DNA of 64,000 nucleotides from Mortierella alpina (lineage: Eukaryota > Mortierellomycota > Mortierellomycetes > Mortierellales > Mortierellaceae): the NCBI GenBank assembly GCA_029449245.1, contig JANATF010000001.1:806001-870000 (forward strand), given 5' to 3'. Made by a program: the position numbers and the translations under genes. Numbering within the stretch: the first letter of the stretch is position 1; each line of letters opens with the position of its first letter. The notes beneath the pieces were generated by a model, which had not been told where the DNA came from, did not search any database, and saw nothing but the letters and a program-made list of their open reading frames with translations. Below, piece by piece: positions 1 through 12,300 of the stretch.

Positions 1-333
1 GGGATCCTATTGACAGCTCTTCCGACATGCCTGAACGTCGGACCAAAATGCGCCGGTCTTCTGTTCTCTAGTATAGGTTCTCTCGTCCTGTAAACCAGAG
101 GCCGCATTACATGACGTTTGAAGGAACCGCTCATGTTCTTTGCGGATCAAACTGCATATTAAAATACCTTAATGAGACCCTTTGTTAGACACTCCGCGAT
201 GCCTATTTGAGTTGACGTGACTAGTGCCTACACGAAAGTCACACCTACTGCACACCCTGCCCATCCTGCACACCCATAATGGCGCAAAATCCCGATTTTC
301 CGATTACGTTAGGAAGACTTTTTAATGACGGTA
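1..333. other. Left-edge non-coding stretch
   Basis: No convincing coding region, RNA gene or repeat is visible on either strand here. It lies downstream of the hydrolase-like gene that ends at 334, and probably holds that gene's 3' untranslated region plus flank shared with a gene off the left edge. Confidence 0.5.
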
Positions 334-2069
334 CTACATGCCGTTAGAGTCGAGCCAGGCTGTGATTCCCTGAATGCCTTGCTCCCACTCTGTGTTATCC
401 GAGACCATGATCAAATGTCCGCCATCGTCTCGATCCTCGAGTTCGATATGGTCGACCTCCTGTGCCAGAAAATGATGTTCCTTCACATCCGCAGTCGACA
501 CAATTTCGTCTGCGTTAGAAGTGACCAAGAGGATTGGGAAGGTGGGTTCGAATTCGCTTTTGGGTATGGTGTCATAGATCGCCAAGGGCAGCTGCTCCAG
601 GGGTGACTGGATCGATGCCTCAGACTCTACAGTCTGCTCGGGATAAAACGCATCATCTTGTTCCTTGAGGTCCAGTGTCTGCTTGGCACTTGTTTCTTGG
701 TCCACGGCGGCTTCTGGAGTGACCTGTGCATCGGCCGCTGACTCTCCGACTGGGACCGAGTCCTTTCCAAGTGTTTCAGGCGTGGATATCGTAGATGTCG
801 CGGTGGCTGTGGATTCCTCGGTTGCGTCTCCAGGGGAGCCACTCGCCGACATATGATGTTGCTCTTGCCTTTCGCTTGTATGCAAGGTTCGTTGGTCTTC
901 TTGTTCCTTCTGCTCCTTCTGCTCCTTCTCGTCCTTCTGCTCCTTCTCGTCCTTCTGCTCCTTCTCTTCCTTCTTTTCCTTCTGCTCCTTCTCTTCCTTC
1001 TTTTCCTTCTGCTCCTTCTCTTTTGCTTTTTCCTTTTCTTGAATCTCCTTGGCTACGAGATCGATCTTGTAGACCGCCTTTTTGGGCAGGACATATGTTT
1101 CCCGGAAACCTTCTTGAGCCAATACATCCGCATGTGTCTCAAACTTGTACTCGGGTTGATTTTCTGACGGTGTTGCTTGAGCTGTTGCTGAAGTTGACTG
1201 TTCTCCGTCCGCCTTTGGATCTGCTACGGATATATCCTCCGCTGGTACTGTTGCTGCTGTTGATGACGGTGATGGGTCAATTCGTTTGATTTGAAGCTTG
1301 TGTGACAGTTCCTGGAACCGACCCTTGATGATCTCGGGGATGAAAGGCGAGACGAGGACCAGAGCACTAACAGGGTTGGACTCGACATATTTCTGTGCAA
1401 CGAGTGCATGTAATCCATGGGCGATCAAGATAGGCGGGTAGAAGGAGTGGTCGGTCTCGATGGAAGTCTTTAGGACCTTGACAAAATGACGAATGTATGC
1501 GTCTCCCGAGTCGAGTTTCTGTGGAGGCATGGCAAGTTCAATGCTGGTGCTCTGATATCCTTGGTCTGCCAAGCTTGTCTGCCAAGTATCGCGGAAGCAC
1601 CTGTTAACAAGAACCATCCTCAAGCGTGTTAGCGGGTGTATTTGGATGGATGGAAAAAGAAGGATAACTATTTCGGCTCAATCAGAGCGTTGCTTTACCA
1701 GTTGCCACCAAAGGGTCCCGTCAGAAGCACGACCGGGGTTGGTTTGAGGAACGCATATGTCGTGGGAGGACTAACGGTGCAGGCAACCGCCTCTGGAGGG
1801 TTGTCCAGGTTGGTGGGGATTGGCTTTGATTCAGCACCTGCTGCTTCTGATGCGGCTGCTGTAGACTTTGCGATGGTCGTTGCTGCTGCTGCAGTTGCTG
1901 CTGTGCCTGATCTCTCTGCTGGTGGAATGTCGGGGTTGTACCGACGCGCGGTTGTGGAGAAGAAGGCAGGGCGGCGAGGCAATGCGCCCAGGAATGGAAC
2001 GGTGCCTCGGAGGAGGAGGAGGGGTAGCTTCGCCTCGACGGAGACTCTTGGCACGAACTGCTGGAGCAT
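334..2069 (-). CDS. Alpha/beta-hydrolase-fold protein, probably mitochondrial and probably non-catalytic
   Basis: Two exons, 2069-1699 and 1618-334, are joined over an 80-base intron with a GTAAAG donor and a GCTAAC branch site, giving about 551 residues. The N-terminus is rich in Leu, Arg and Ser and is followed by PRRPAFFSTTARRYNPDI, which resembles a mitochondrial targeting peptide. The hydrolase fold then starts at PVVLLTGPFGG. The nucleophile elbow, normally GxSxG, reads LIAHGLHALVAQKY, so Gly replaces the catalytic Ser. A late SNADEIV segment and a GGHLIMV segment would supply the Asp and His positions. Between the two halves sits a low-complexity Lys/Glu/Gln tract followed by a Ser/Thr/Glu-rich linker. 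Loss of the Ser argues for a pseudoenzyme or scaffold role. The substrate or partner is unknown. The gene is divergent from the AGTRAP-like gene, with 266 bases between start codons. Confidence 0.75.
904..1062 (-). repeat. Imperfect 12-15 base repeats coding a Lys/Glu/Gln tract
   Basis: On the plus strand the segment is a run of variants of CTCCTTCTCGTCCTTCTG and CTCCTTCTCTTCCTTCTT. It stays in frame and encodes a highly charged, probably helical EKEQK-type tract inside the hydrolase-like protein. The near-identical units suggest recent slippage, so length polymorphism is likely. Confidence 0.85.
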
Positions 2070-2335
2070 CGTTTGAGAGGGAAGGACAAGAGGGCAATGG
2101 GGCTATGGGGAAACAAGAAAATAACAGACAAGAAAAAAGGTCGACAAATAAATGCGCATACGCCTGTCACACCGCACGCGCGCTGCGTGCGCGCTGCATC
2201 ACGCTCGAGGTGCACCCCTCTCCATGGAGTTTGCTCTTTCCTCGTCTCTCCCATCTGCCTTGGTCTGGTGCCCAGCCCACAACGCACATTCAGCATCTCC
2301 ACCTACACCCGCAACCCCTCTCCCATACACCGCAC
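2070..2335. promoter_or_regulatory. Short divergent promoter region
   Basis: 266 bases separate the start codons of the hydrolase-like gene (-) and the AGTRAP-like gene (+). A GC-rich alternating stretch lies near 2172-2200 (ACGCGCGCTGCGTGCGCGC). No clear TATA box is seen. Confidence 0.4.
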
Positions 2336-3751
2336 ATGGCTGACGTTCTCCCGCAGCTCATCGACTTCGCCACACAGCTGGACCTCCAGCGGCTCATTGT
2401 CGTCCAAACGGTAATAGCTCCTCTCAAGTTGCCTGTTGCACTTGTCTTGCACTGGCGCGTGTGACAACACTCGGATAAGTCTTCTTGGATCCTGACGTGA
2501 CTCTCTCTACCAGACCCTATGTCTCTTTGCAGCTCTCCGAAGCGTACCCGTGTACAACCTGCCGCTGCTCTTCTTTGGCCTCTACGCTTATCAACATCAT
2601 GACTCTATCGAGCCGCTACAGCAGGTAAACAATCTGCGCTTTCCTCTTGAAAGTGATAACTTTGCAGAAGGCTGGTCCTTTAACTTCACATCTCCTCTTT
2701 ATTAGTTTGCTGGGTTCACGGCATTCAGCGTTCTGCTCGATATCGTCTGGTTTCTGTTAACACCCAGCTTTGGCTTTGGCGAGGGGTATGCAACGAAGGA
2801 GCACGCTAGCCGAAGCACCTTTTTTTTCCATTCCCAACACTTTAACGACCTTCGTATTTTTTTTTCTCACAGGTTGACGATAGCCGTGTTGCTGTTCAAG
2901 GTCAGTACAGATAGATAGGACGTGCCACTACACCTATGATGGCTTTTTTTTTTGCTCTCGCAGCTGCATACTCACGTCCTTCAATTGCCCTTGTAGCCGA
3001 TGACCATCATCTCAGCGCTCCAGCTTCTAAAATACCGTGGCGACCCATTCTCCCCCCTTGGCGCGGGTAGTAAGTCAATCTTGTGGTTTTCGCTAATTTT
3101 TTTCATGCGGTCCTCCCGTACGCCCAAAGAACAAACATCCAGAGCGAGATACACGTGAAGGGAAGAGGAACTGTGGCCATATCGTCAATTTCGCATCCTG
3201 ACCAGAGCCCTTTCTGTTTCTTTTCATCCTTCAACGGGATAAACTTTTCCTGTCTTGCCAAACAAGTGTCATGGACAGGCCTGAGGTCACAGGGGTACGA
3301 TGGAGCAGGAGACCGATACCATGCGTTGGCAGACGATATTGACGATCTGCGAGATGCTGAAGAGATTAGTATCCCACGCCATCATTCTCAACAGCAGGGA
3401 CGCAATCGAAACTCGCAGCACTCGAGTTCGTTTGTGACCACCAATAGCAGTCGCTCCACAAGCGTCAAGTCCAACCGGACAGGTAGTGGCCATCATGTTG
3501 ATCTTGGCGTCAATAGCGGTATCAATGTGAGTGCAAGTGCAATTTCACCACCTTCTCCACATGGAAATGGACATGGTAGTCCCCGCTCTGTAGGCGTGGC
3601 CTCCCTCAAGGACGATCACAAGGACAAAGTCGGGCACGCGTTCTCGGAGGACGAAGACGAAGGCACCGAAGCTGCTGCTGCTACCGCTACAGGCCATGAG
3701 GGTCCGGCCACGAATACAGACCATGCGCGTGCGGGTTATCAGCCGTTTTGA
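2336..3751 (+). CDS. AGTRAP-like (type-1 angiotensin II receptor-associated protein family) membrane protein
   Basis: Six exons are inferred: 2336-2410, 2514-2624, 2706-2785, 2873-2900 (only 28 bases), 2997-3069 and 3279-3751, giving about 279 residues. The first half has several hydrophobic segments. Its landmarks match the ATRAP/AGTRAP family: a DSIEPLQQF motif, FSVLLDIVWFLL and IAVLLFKPMTIISALQLL line up with the animal DSID, FLDIV and LLLKP segments. The second half is a soluble tail rich in Ser, His and Gly with an acidic patch, comparable to the cytosolic tail of the animal protein. In animals the family binds the angiotensin receptor tail and acts in membrane traffic. That receptor is absent here, so the fungal role is unknown. 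The last acceptor is uncertain: 3279 is preferred, but an upstream AG near 3265 also keeps frame. Confidence 0.7.
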
Positions 3752-4006
3752 TTAGAAAATAGCATCGTCATGCCAGTCGAGAAAGCACGCCTCGCCCTGT
3801 TCGCGACCTCACAAGAAAAGCGCGTCAACTCAACTCGACTCGTGACCGTCATTTCATTAAAGCGTTGCCAAACAAAAATACCCAAGCGAAATTCTTGACG
3901 CGGGGCCGTTCTCTTTTTTCATCTCGCGTCCGTCTCTAGTCCAGGTCACCTTCATCACCTCATCCGCTCTCTAGCGCCTCTCACCTCCCTCGCCACTCAT
4001 CACATC

Positions 4007-6155
4007 ATGCCATCTGACATGGAGAACAGGACCATGGAGTTGCTGACAACTGTAGTGGAGGACGAACAAAAGAGCGTAGGTCCCGCACAGCATTGTCCCA
4101 TTCGTTGCGCTTGTGTCTCAAATTGGTGGCAAACACACCTAATGACCTCGTTCAGGAACGAAAACCGGAGAACCTAACACCTCTCCCTGCAAACTCCTAC
4201 TACATATCATATTAGATCACCTACCGGTGGTTGAGCAGGAGCATGGGTGTCTCTGTCAACATCGCCAAGCAGTGAGTGTCGCTTCAGGAAAGCCAGGCGG
4301 GTAGTTGCCAAAGGAACCAAACATTCTGACAGGACGTCTCGTTCTCTAATAGATTCATGGAGTCTTACTTGGCAACAGTGAGCCAAGGCAAGGCTTACGG
4401 AACCTACTATGTAGCACGCCAGGAAGCAGGGACCGGGAATAGAGCCATCTCCCTTGTAACCCAGGAGGAACTTGAAGGTAAGATGTCGGCAAACGAGAAA
4501 AATCGTCGATGAGATCCATCTCTATCTTGTCGATCTGACTGGAACTTCCCTTCTGGTTAACTACTTTCCTTAGCGATCAAAAACGATGAGGCGGTCATTG
4601 GATACCACATCTACAGCGTACAGCCATCACCTCTCAAGGACCTCGCCATCCTCTCTGTCTCCAATTTTGAAGCAAGTCAACTTCAGCAGGGCAAAGATCT
4701 CAACACTTATAGAGTCATCCACAACCCTCATGTCATCGTCTCAAAATCCAACGTTCGACCAGGAGTAGCAGCATCAGCAGCAGCACCCTCCACATCAGCT
4801 TCCATAGCAGCAAAGGCGGCTGCAGCCTCTACACCCGGTCTCTCGGGCACGAAACCTGGACTGACCTCAACATCATCACTCGCGAACACTTCCCTGGCTC
4901 CCAAGTCAACAACCACAACAGCAACAACAGCAACATCCACCAACGGTACCGACTCATCCACAACACACTCCAAGACAAAGCCAGCATCAGGATCCAAGCC
5001 CTCAATGATGAGTTTTTTCGGAAAGGCTGCCACCACCGCTGCTGCTGCTCCCAAAAAGGCACCTACAGTGTCTGCAGCAACTTCCACCACCGCCACCACC
5101 ACCCCTTCCAAGAAACCGTCTTCGACATTGAACTTTAAACCCGCAGCACAACCACAGAAGCGGAAAGCTGACTCAATGTTGGCTACCACATCCAATCCCA
5201 CCGCCTCTGCTGCCGATCAACCGCAAGAGTCGGAGGACGATGAAGAAGAGGTGGATTCCGAAGAGGAGCGAGATCGTCGATTGGCTCTGAGCTCACGACT
5301 GGATCAGGATCAAGGAGACGTCGTCAATGGAGCTGGAAACCACCCGACTCAGTCTAGCAAAAAGGAGGCCTTGAATTTGGATGCGGATGCGATCAAGAAG
5401 CGACAGAGGTCGGCACGTCGTCTGGCCATCGATGATGACGATGATGATGATGAAGATGATGATGGCGAGAATGAGAACGTCGACCATGACTTTGCAGGAT
5501 CGAAAAAGAGCGCACCTGTGGATATGGAGGAGGATGAAGAGTCGGTCGAGGTCTTGACAAAGGAGGCCAGGGCAGCGTTGAATTTGGAAAAGGAAGCACA
5601 GAGACTGGCTTTAGAGAACATGATGCTGATGGATGATACCACGGCGGATCTGGACAAGGATGAGGATAGCCCCATGATAGATGTCGAGGCCCTCGATCCC
5701 AACGAGGACTCATCTGCCCTTGCCTCCATCCCCAGCAGTACGACAGAGACAGTGACAAGGGACGGAGTGGTCGTGAGGCGGAGACGCGGTGTGCGTGCAG
5801 TCACGAAGCGCAAGACCTCGAGGAATGAGCGTGGATATATGGGTAAGAAAGGCACCGGTGTCTCTGCAGATTATATGTAGATTCGTCGCCTTATGACATG
5901 ATATTCACAAGATGCTAAACTTACTATTTCGTCCTTCCTTATTGATCCTCGTAACACTTAGTCACGGAAGATGTCGTGGTGATGGAGCCATTCTCAGAGG
6001 ACGAGATCATTCAACCGCCCACTCCTGCGCGCGCACCTGCACCTGTCCGTGCTGCAAAGCCCGCTGAACCTACCAAGGGCAAGACTGAGGCTGTACCCAA
6101 GAAGAAGACTGGCTCTGGGAACCAGAGCTTGCTGAACTTTTTCTCCAAAAAGTAG
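4007..6155 (+). CDS. POLD3: DNA polymerase delta subunit 3 (POLD3/Cdc27 family)
   Basis: Five exons, 4007-4075, 4216-4271, 4353-4477, 4574-5842 and 5962-6155, encode about 570 residues. This is the non-catalytic, PCNA-binding subunit of replicative polymerase delta. The N-terminal ~150 residues form the winged-helix-like domain that contacts the second subunit (ITYRWLSRSMGVSVNIAKQF, then IGYHIYSVQP). A long disordered middle follows, rich in Ala, Ser and Thr, then acidic stretches (a run of Asp near 5430-5460) and Lys-rich patches. The extreme C-terminus is QSLLNFFSKK, a canonical PIP box (QxxhxxFF). It is encoded in the small last exon, so reading through the preceding intron, which stops at 5880, would remove PCNA binding. 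It is convergent with STT4, with 186 bases between stop codons. Confidence 0.88.
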
Positions 6156-6341
6156 CTGCATTCACAAAAAACCCAGCTCCATAATAAAAAGTCGCAGCCA
6201 TCTCATTGAGATCACAAACGCCAAGATGCTTTAATATTTGTATCAGCATTTTAAAAACAAACCACTGAGGGCTTTAGAGGAAAGGAAACGGAGGCGTCCA
6301 TAGAAAAACACTGACCAGTACCTTTCCAAGACGTTCCCGCC

Positions 6342-9300
6342 TTAATGAGGAATACCGTTGGTGACCTTCTGGAACGAGTCGTAAAGGACCGTGCGTCTGT
6401 TGAGGTACGACTCGTCCACTCTCTCCTTCATAAAATCAGCTGCCGCACGCTCAGAGCGATCGACTTGGAAGCGAGATCGGAGTCGCTTGATGGTCTCTCC
6501 TCGGAAACAAGGCAGACCCGACTCAAGCATCATGGCAACCATCTGACAGATTTGCTCCGCATACGGACGAGATGCCAAGTAGGCCTTGATGCAAAGCTCG
6601 CAGAACCATCTGTATCCTTGATCCTCGACGCTCGTACCCATGATCTGGATCATCTCGGCCGTCAACTTGAACGGGGATGATTCAAAGTTGATGTTGCCTC
6701 CAGGCGAAATATCGAGGATGAATCCAAAATCGATATGGACGACATGACCCTCGTCATCAATCATGATGTTGCCGTTGTGTCGGTCCTTGAACTGGAGCAG
6801 ATACGAGATGACACTGTACGATGCCACAGACTGGATAAAGTTGTTACGCGCCTTCTGGTACTCGATCGAGTCCACACCTCCGTACTTGGTCACAAAGTAA
6901 TCCTGCAGATTGTTGACTTTTTCACGACCCAACATATCTCTCGAGATCGAGTTCGGGATAACATCAATCATACCGCAGCCAGGAGCCGTGGCAACGATGC
7001 GGTAAGGAAACAGGTACAGATCCAGACCCACGCTCGTAAAGATGTTCTTGAAGACTGCAATCAGCTGAATCGCCAACACGTCCTGACGACAGTCATCTCC
7101 GACCTTGAAAATAGCCGATTGCCAGACATCGTATGTCTTGGGCACCGCCTCCTCGTCCTCGTCCTCTCCGGTCCCACCCTTGATGATGGCCTTGCCGAGA
7201 TTGGACTCCTCGCGCGTCTTGCGCACCTTGAACGTGGCCATGAACGGCGTCTTGGCGTGTGACTGCAGAGGTCGTCCCGAACGCTTGTCAATGTCTACAA
7301 CCACTCCCTCGGGGTTACTGGGCAGGTAAACTCCCACATCAACAACGATCTTGGCCATCTCCTCGTCGATCTTCTTCTTCTTCTCGGGCTTGGGCTTTTT
7401 GACGAGAGGCATCAACGTTCCGGAGATTGAAGTCACCTGGTTGAAGAACGAGAACTCCCGCTCGTAAAAGCTCTTGGCCTCGCCCGACAATCCGTTCACA
7501 ATGTTGTCAATGATGCGGTCCAGGGTGGGCTTGAGAGCATCGGGGACCTCGCTGTTGTTGTCCTTGTACATGTTGGCGTTCATATTCCAAATGATCTGGT
7601 GAGCAAAAAGCTGAGACACCCGAGCGGCGCGCATAATGTACTTCTCCACATATCCCAGATCATCGTGGCGGAGAGCCTGCACAATCTGGGGCACATAGAA
7701 GAAGACAACCTCAACAGGCGAATGCTCCAGCGAGCGCATCGCATACTGGAGGACCATGGGGTTGTTGTGGTAAGCGGGCTGGAAGTACGAGATGGCGGTG
7801 ATGGACGACACTGGGCGCCAGAACAAGAGGTACTTGAGCTGTGCTGGCGAATAACGCACACTGCCCTCGCCAAGTAAGATCTGGACTGCATCCGCATCGT
7901 GCACTGCAGCAAAGGGATCGCTTGCCAACAGATGAGTGAGCTCACTTGGGATGACGTTGTTCTTGAAGCGCGACATCAGCTGCAAGGCAAGAGTGGGAGA
8001 CACGCTCCATGCAAATCGAACCATGTTGCGCCAGCCCTCTTCCGAAAAGCTCTTTTCGTGCACATTGACCTCAAGACTTGCTCCGTTGAGGACCAATGGT
8101 GTGCTCCAGACACTCAAGCGATTCAGCTCGTTCTCGTTCAAAAGCGACAACAGACGGCGGCACTGAGTGTGCTTGCGGACGATAGCATCACGGGTCAAAT
8201 CATCCGTGAACACATAGTTGGCTCCAACGCCGGTTTGGGTCTCTGAGGTCTGGATACTGGAGAGAATAGAGTCCAAGAAGATCTTGTCTTGATCCAGAGC
8301 CAAACCAAACTCCTTCATTATTCTCGTCTCTGTCCTGCTGAGCATCTTGTTGCCTCCAAAGGACCAGCGAGGTGAGAGCTCAAACCAAGAGAGTGCCGCG
8401 AGGTACAGGGCAGAACGAACCTTGTATTCGACCAATGCCTCCATGCGGTTGGATTGGATGAGGCGCAATCCCAAGAGAATCAATTGGAAGCGACCCTCTC
8501 TGGCCAATGGATGGGTGCTCATCTTGTAGCCGGTATCAAACGTCAGCTGGAGCAGACGCGTAAAGATATCGACCATATCGCGATTGCCGTACCGGGTAGC
8601 TTGGAAGCGACTGGACAAGAACTCGATCCAGATGACGTGGGGTGCAAAGAGGTAGGAAGCGATCTTGTAGCTCTTCTGACGCGCCTTCTTATCCGACGGC
8701 GCATACTCCATGCGAACACGGAAAGGGTCCTCAGAATCCAGCAGAGGCGAGAACAAACCCTTCTGATGTCTCGAGGCCCAAGCCCATCCCGAGGCCACCT
8801 CGGACATCAGTCTCTTCTCGACAGCTGGTTTCTCAGTGATAAGCCAGTTCCAGACAGAAGTACCGATCTTCAAACTGTCAGGGGTGAATAAATAGATGGG
8901 GATCCAAGCGATCATCTTAACCAAGTCCTCCTCGATCTTGTCCAGTGTGACCAAGGCGCTGACAGCTCGATGAAGAGCATTGGCGAGATCTTTGTTGGAA
9001 ATAAATTGATCATCCTTGACCTGCTGAGCCATCTTTTGAAGATTCTCACGAAGAGCTGGGAGTTGGCTTTGGAGAACAGATCCGTTCTGAGGGGTGAAAA
9101 CGGCAGAGAACGACTCCATGCCTCCGATTTCTCCCTGGTAACGGCGGCGGGCCGAGAATTCCTGGAAAAACACGGACGAATTGTCGATAATGGCTCCTTG
9201 AATGTTGGCAAGCGTGTCAAAACTGTTGTGGTTCTTGACGAGATCCTTGCCAGCTCGAGCTGCAAGCGTGCGGCCCATGTGAACGCGACTGATGCCAGTG

Positions 9301-12300
9301 TGGATCTTCTCCGACTCTGCAAGATAGTCCTGGAGCAGGGCATCGACCTCCTGGGGCGAGTTTGCCATAGCAGCGCCGATCCACTTGCGAGTGAGATCCA
9401 CAAACTTGGAGAGAAGCTCGCGGCGGTAGGGGTACGAGTCTGGCAGATCGATGGTGACACCGACTTTGGTCGATGTGAAGCTGTAGACGGGGCAGTACTC
9501 GTCCGTCAGCTCGTTCTCGCAACTCAACCAGAGAAGCTCGCTCAATTCGAGAACAAGGGTTAAGAGCGCTTTGTCGCACATGAGCTGAGGGAATGAAGCA
9601 ATCATGCGGTAGACCCACTTGGTGCTCAAGACGCTGACACGCTTCAGTCGATGGGTGCATCCGATAACCAGGTTGCGGACCTGCTGGCGGACATTATCAT
9701 CCATGGAATGGGAGAGGACCTTGGTCTGGGCCTCGGACGTGAAAACGTTGATGACCTGGTCGGCAATGGCTTCGAGGCAAGTCGAGAGTCCACCGTCGTT
9801 CACTCCGGCGTTCATGAAATACTTGAGGATAAAGGAGCAGTTGCCTTGACGACTGCGCATGGTCTCAACATGATACACAGACAGGAGGAAAACCACCTTG
9901 GCAGAGCTGAGAGATTTGATCTCGCTGGTCTGAGCAGGAAGGTAACTGGCGAGGGTCGCTCTCATCGACGACTTTTGCTCCTCAAGAATGCTTCGCGGCA
10001 AGACAGAGTTGTATTCGAGATCTCCTTCGAGATATGCATTCGTGCCAAGGTCGCCTGACACAAATGCAGGTGTTTTGCGGGCGATTAGCAACATTGAGTT
10101 GTGCCAAGGAGAATCCTTGACAAACTCAAAGAGGACGCAATGAAACCAGGTATCTCGGAACAACTTGGCATCCTCCTTGCTGGGCCGAAGGTGAGGCTGG
10201 AAATCGTCATGCGAGAGCAATTCGCCCAAGACAGGCAAAAGTACGCCGAGTCCTGCAGATTGAGGGCTGATCTTGCTCTGGCCCTTCTTGGTGGACTGGA
10301 CACTTTGTTGGATCTGCACGCCTCTCTCGACAAACAGCTTGAGAAGGCATGTCAAGTAGGAAGAGTAGAATTCTGGTCGACTGCTGATCGTCTGTGCCAA
10401 GCGAAGTTGGCATGCGTTCACCTATGAGTGTCGAAGGAAGGAACATGATGCCCGAGTTGGTTACTGACCAGGACGCTTGGCTTATAAGGATCCACCGCAA
10501 AAACGGAGTTTTACAAACAAGAAACCTACAGCATCACAGAGGTCCTTAGTCTCGGGCTTGCTCTCTGGCGAAATTGAGAGTTTGGACAGATTGGAGAGGA
10601 TCTGAGTAATATCATTGAAAGAGTTCTCGGATCCGGTCAAGGCCATGTCCGTCAAACGGGACACAATGACACAGTCCAGCTTAGGACTGTGATGACGGAT
10701 TTGCTGAGCCAGCATGGAGAGCACCAAGGGCGTTATCTAGAGTATAGCGGGTTATATATGATGGTAAGTCCCCTGGAAGAGATAGAACCGGAATGGCAGG
10801 GCCATGAGCATTACAGACAGCTTACCTTCTCGCTCTTGAAGACGCATGCAATCTTGGAAATCGCCGCAATGACATTTTCTTGGATCAGGATAGCTTGGCT
10901 AATGACCTCTGTGTTCTCGTTCGCTGTCGCGGTGTTGTGGCTGTACAGCGTGTTAAGCAAAGCGTACACGGTGGACATAGCAACGTCCTCCCCTGACGAG
11001 AAGTGTCTCAGTGTTTGTGCCAGACGCTCGACGGCACAGGCCTGAATGATTGCAGCATCCGGGCCCTCAAAGATGGGCGAGGGGGTTGTCAAAAACTGCT
11101 GGAGCAGTGCCGACATTTCCTGATTAGCCTCAGCAAAGCTATAAAAGAAATATCCTTGATAAGTCCGTCTATCCTCATTTTACGTACAAACTATTATCGT
11201 CGGTGGCGATTTCCCACAGACACTTACTTGATACCAAGGAATGCTGAGCAGTCCAGTGCTGCAGCGTGGATCCAGAACTCGTCAATTCGAATCTCCTTGA
11301 AGAGGCAGGCCGAAATGTGCGAAGGGAGCACATCATCCAACTCATGAATGTACACACTGGCCAAGGATGCAAGCTGAAGAGAAATACCCATGATTTCGCT
11401 GTAGTAAAACTCGTAGGACACGCTCCCCTGGGCCAGGAGTCCATTCGCAAACGAGCGCATGTCGGCAAAGAACTGGAGAGACATGATGTATTCTGTCCTC
11501 ATAATCTTAGTGAGGTCCATCGAGCCAGGGTTACCGAGCTTGACCGGGGTTGTCAAAAGAGTGGACCAAATGTCGTCAAACGACACATCCGCGGGTGCTG
11601 CAGGCCTCTTGTCCTTGTGATCGGACGCGGTATCTGCTTGGTCCTCCTTGGCGTGTGTCTTTGTCAGATGAGTGTTGACGAGGCACCCAATCATGTTCCG
11701 CTTCACGGTCAAGACCTGGAGTACCACTCTGTTTGAGCTCAAGACAATGCTCTCCCCAGCGTACTGTGAAAGGACACGGTGAGCATATGAGTTTGTGGTG
11801 TCCTGCTTGATGACGCTGATGGCCTTTCTGATGTGCTCTGAAGTCTCGCTGGAGAGGAAGGGGTTAGAGTGAGCGACGAGATCGGCGAAGTCGCGTGGCT
11901 GGAATTCGAGGGAGGAGGTCTCCAGGGCTGCCAAGAGTCCATTGAGGGAAGGGAGCACAAACTCGCAGACCTTGTTGGCTAAACACGAGCAAGGAATCAA
12001 GATGTCCAAATGTGTGAACAAAGCACTACAGTTTCTGGACCATAGTGATGTGCACTGGGATACGTACCATTATCAGAGATCACAAACGAGGACAGCTTGT
12101 CCAGATATGCCCAGATAGAGTCGAGGACCTGTTGACGGACAGCAGGTCGCTTGCCGGCAATGGTCAGGAGATGCGTAGTGAGGTTGTAGGTCAGACTATC
12201 AGCGGGCGATTTGCCTATGATAGTGCAGAAAAGGGGGTGTATACAAAAGTCAGTTGGAAAGAAAGGAGACTCCCCACGATGTTGGCTCAATGGACATTCC

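Noticed and set aside
795-1289. Plus-strand ORFs with SAPSLPSFPS and poly-Leu runs.
   Set aside because: They are frame shadows of the Lys/Glu repeat in the minus-strand hydrolase-like gene.
5843-5880. POLD3 ending at the stop codon at 5878-5880.
   Set aside because: A GTAAGA donor at 5843 and TTAG acceptor at 5961 join to an exon ending in a perfect PIP box, as the family requires. The short form could still arise by intron retention.
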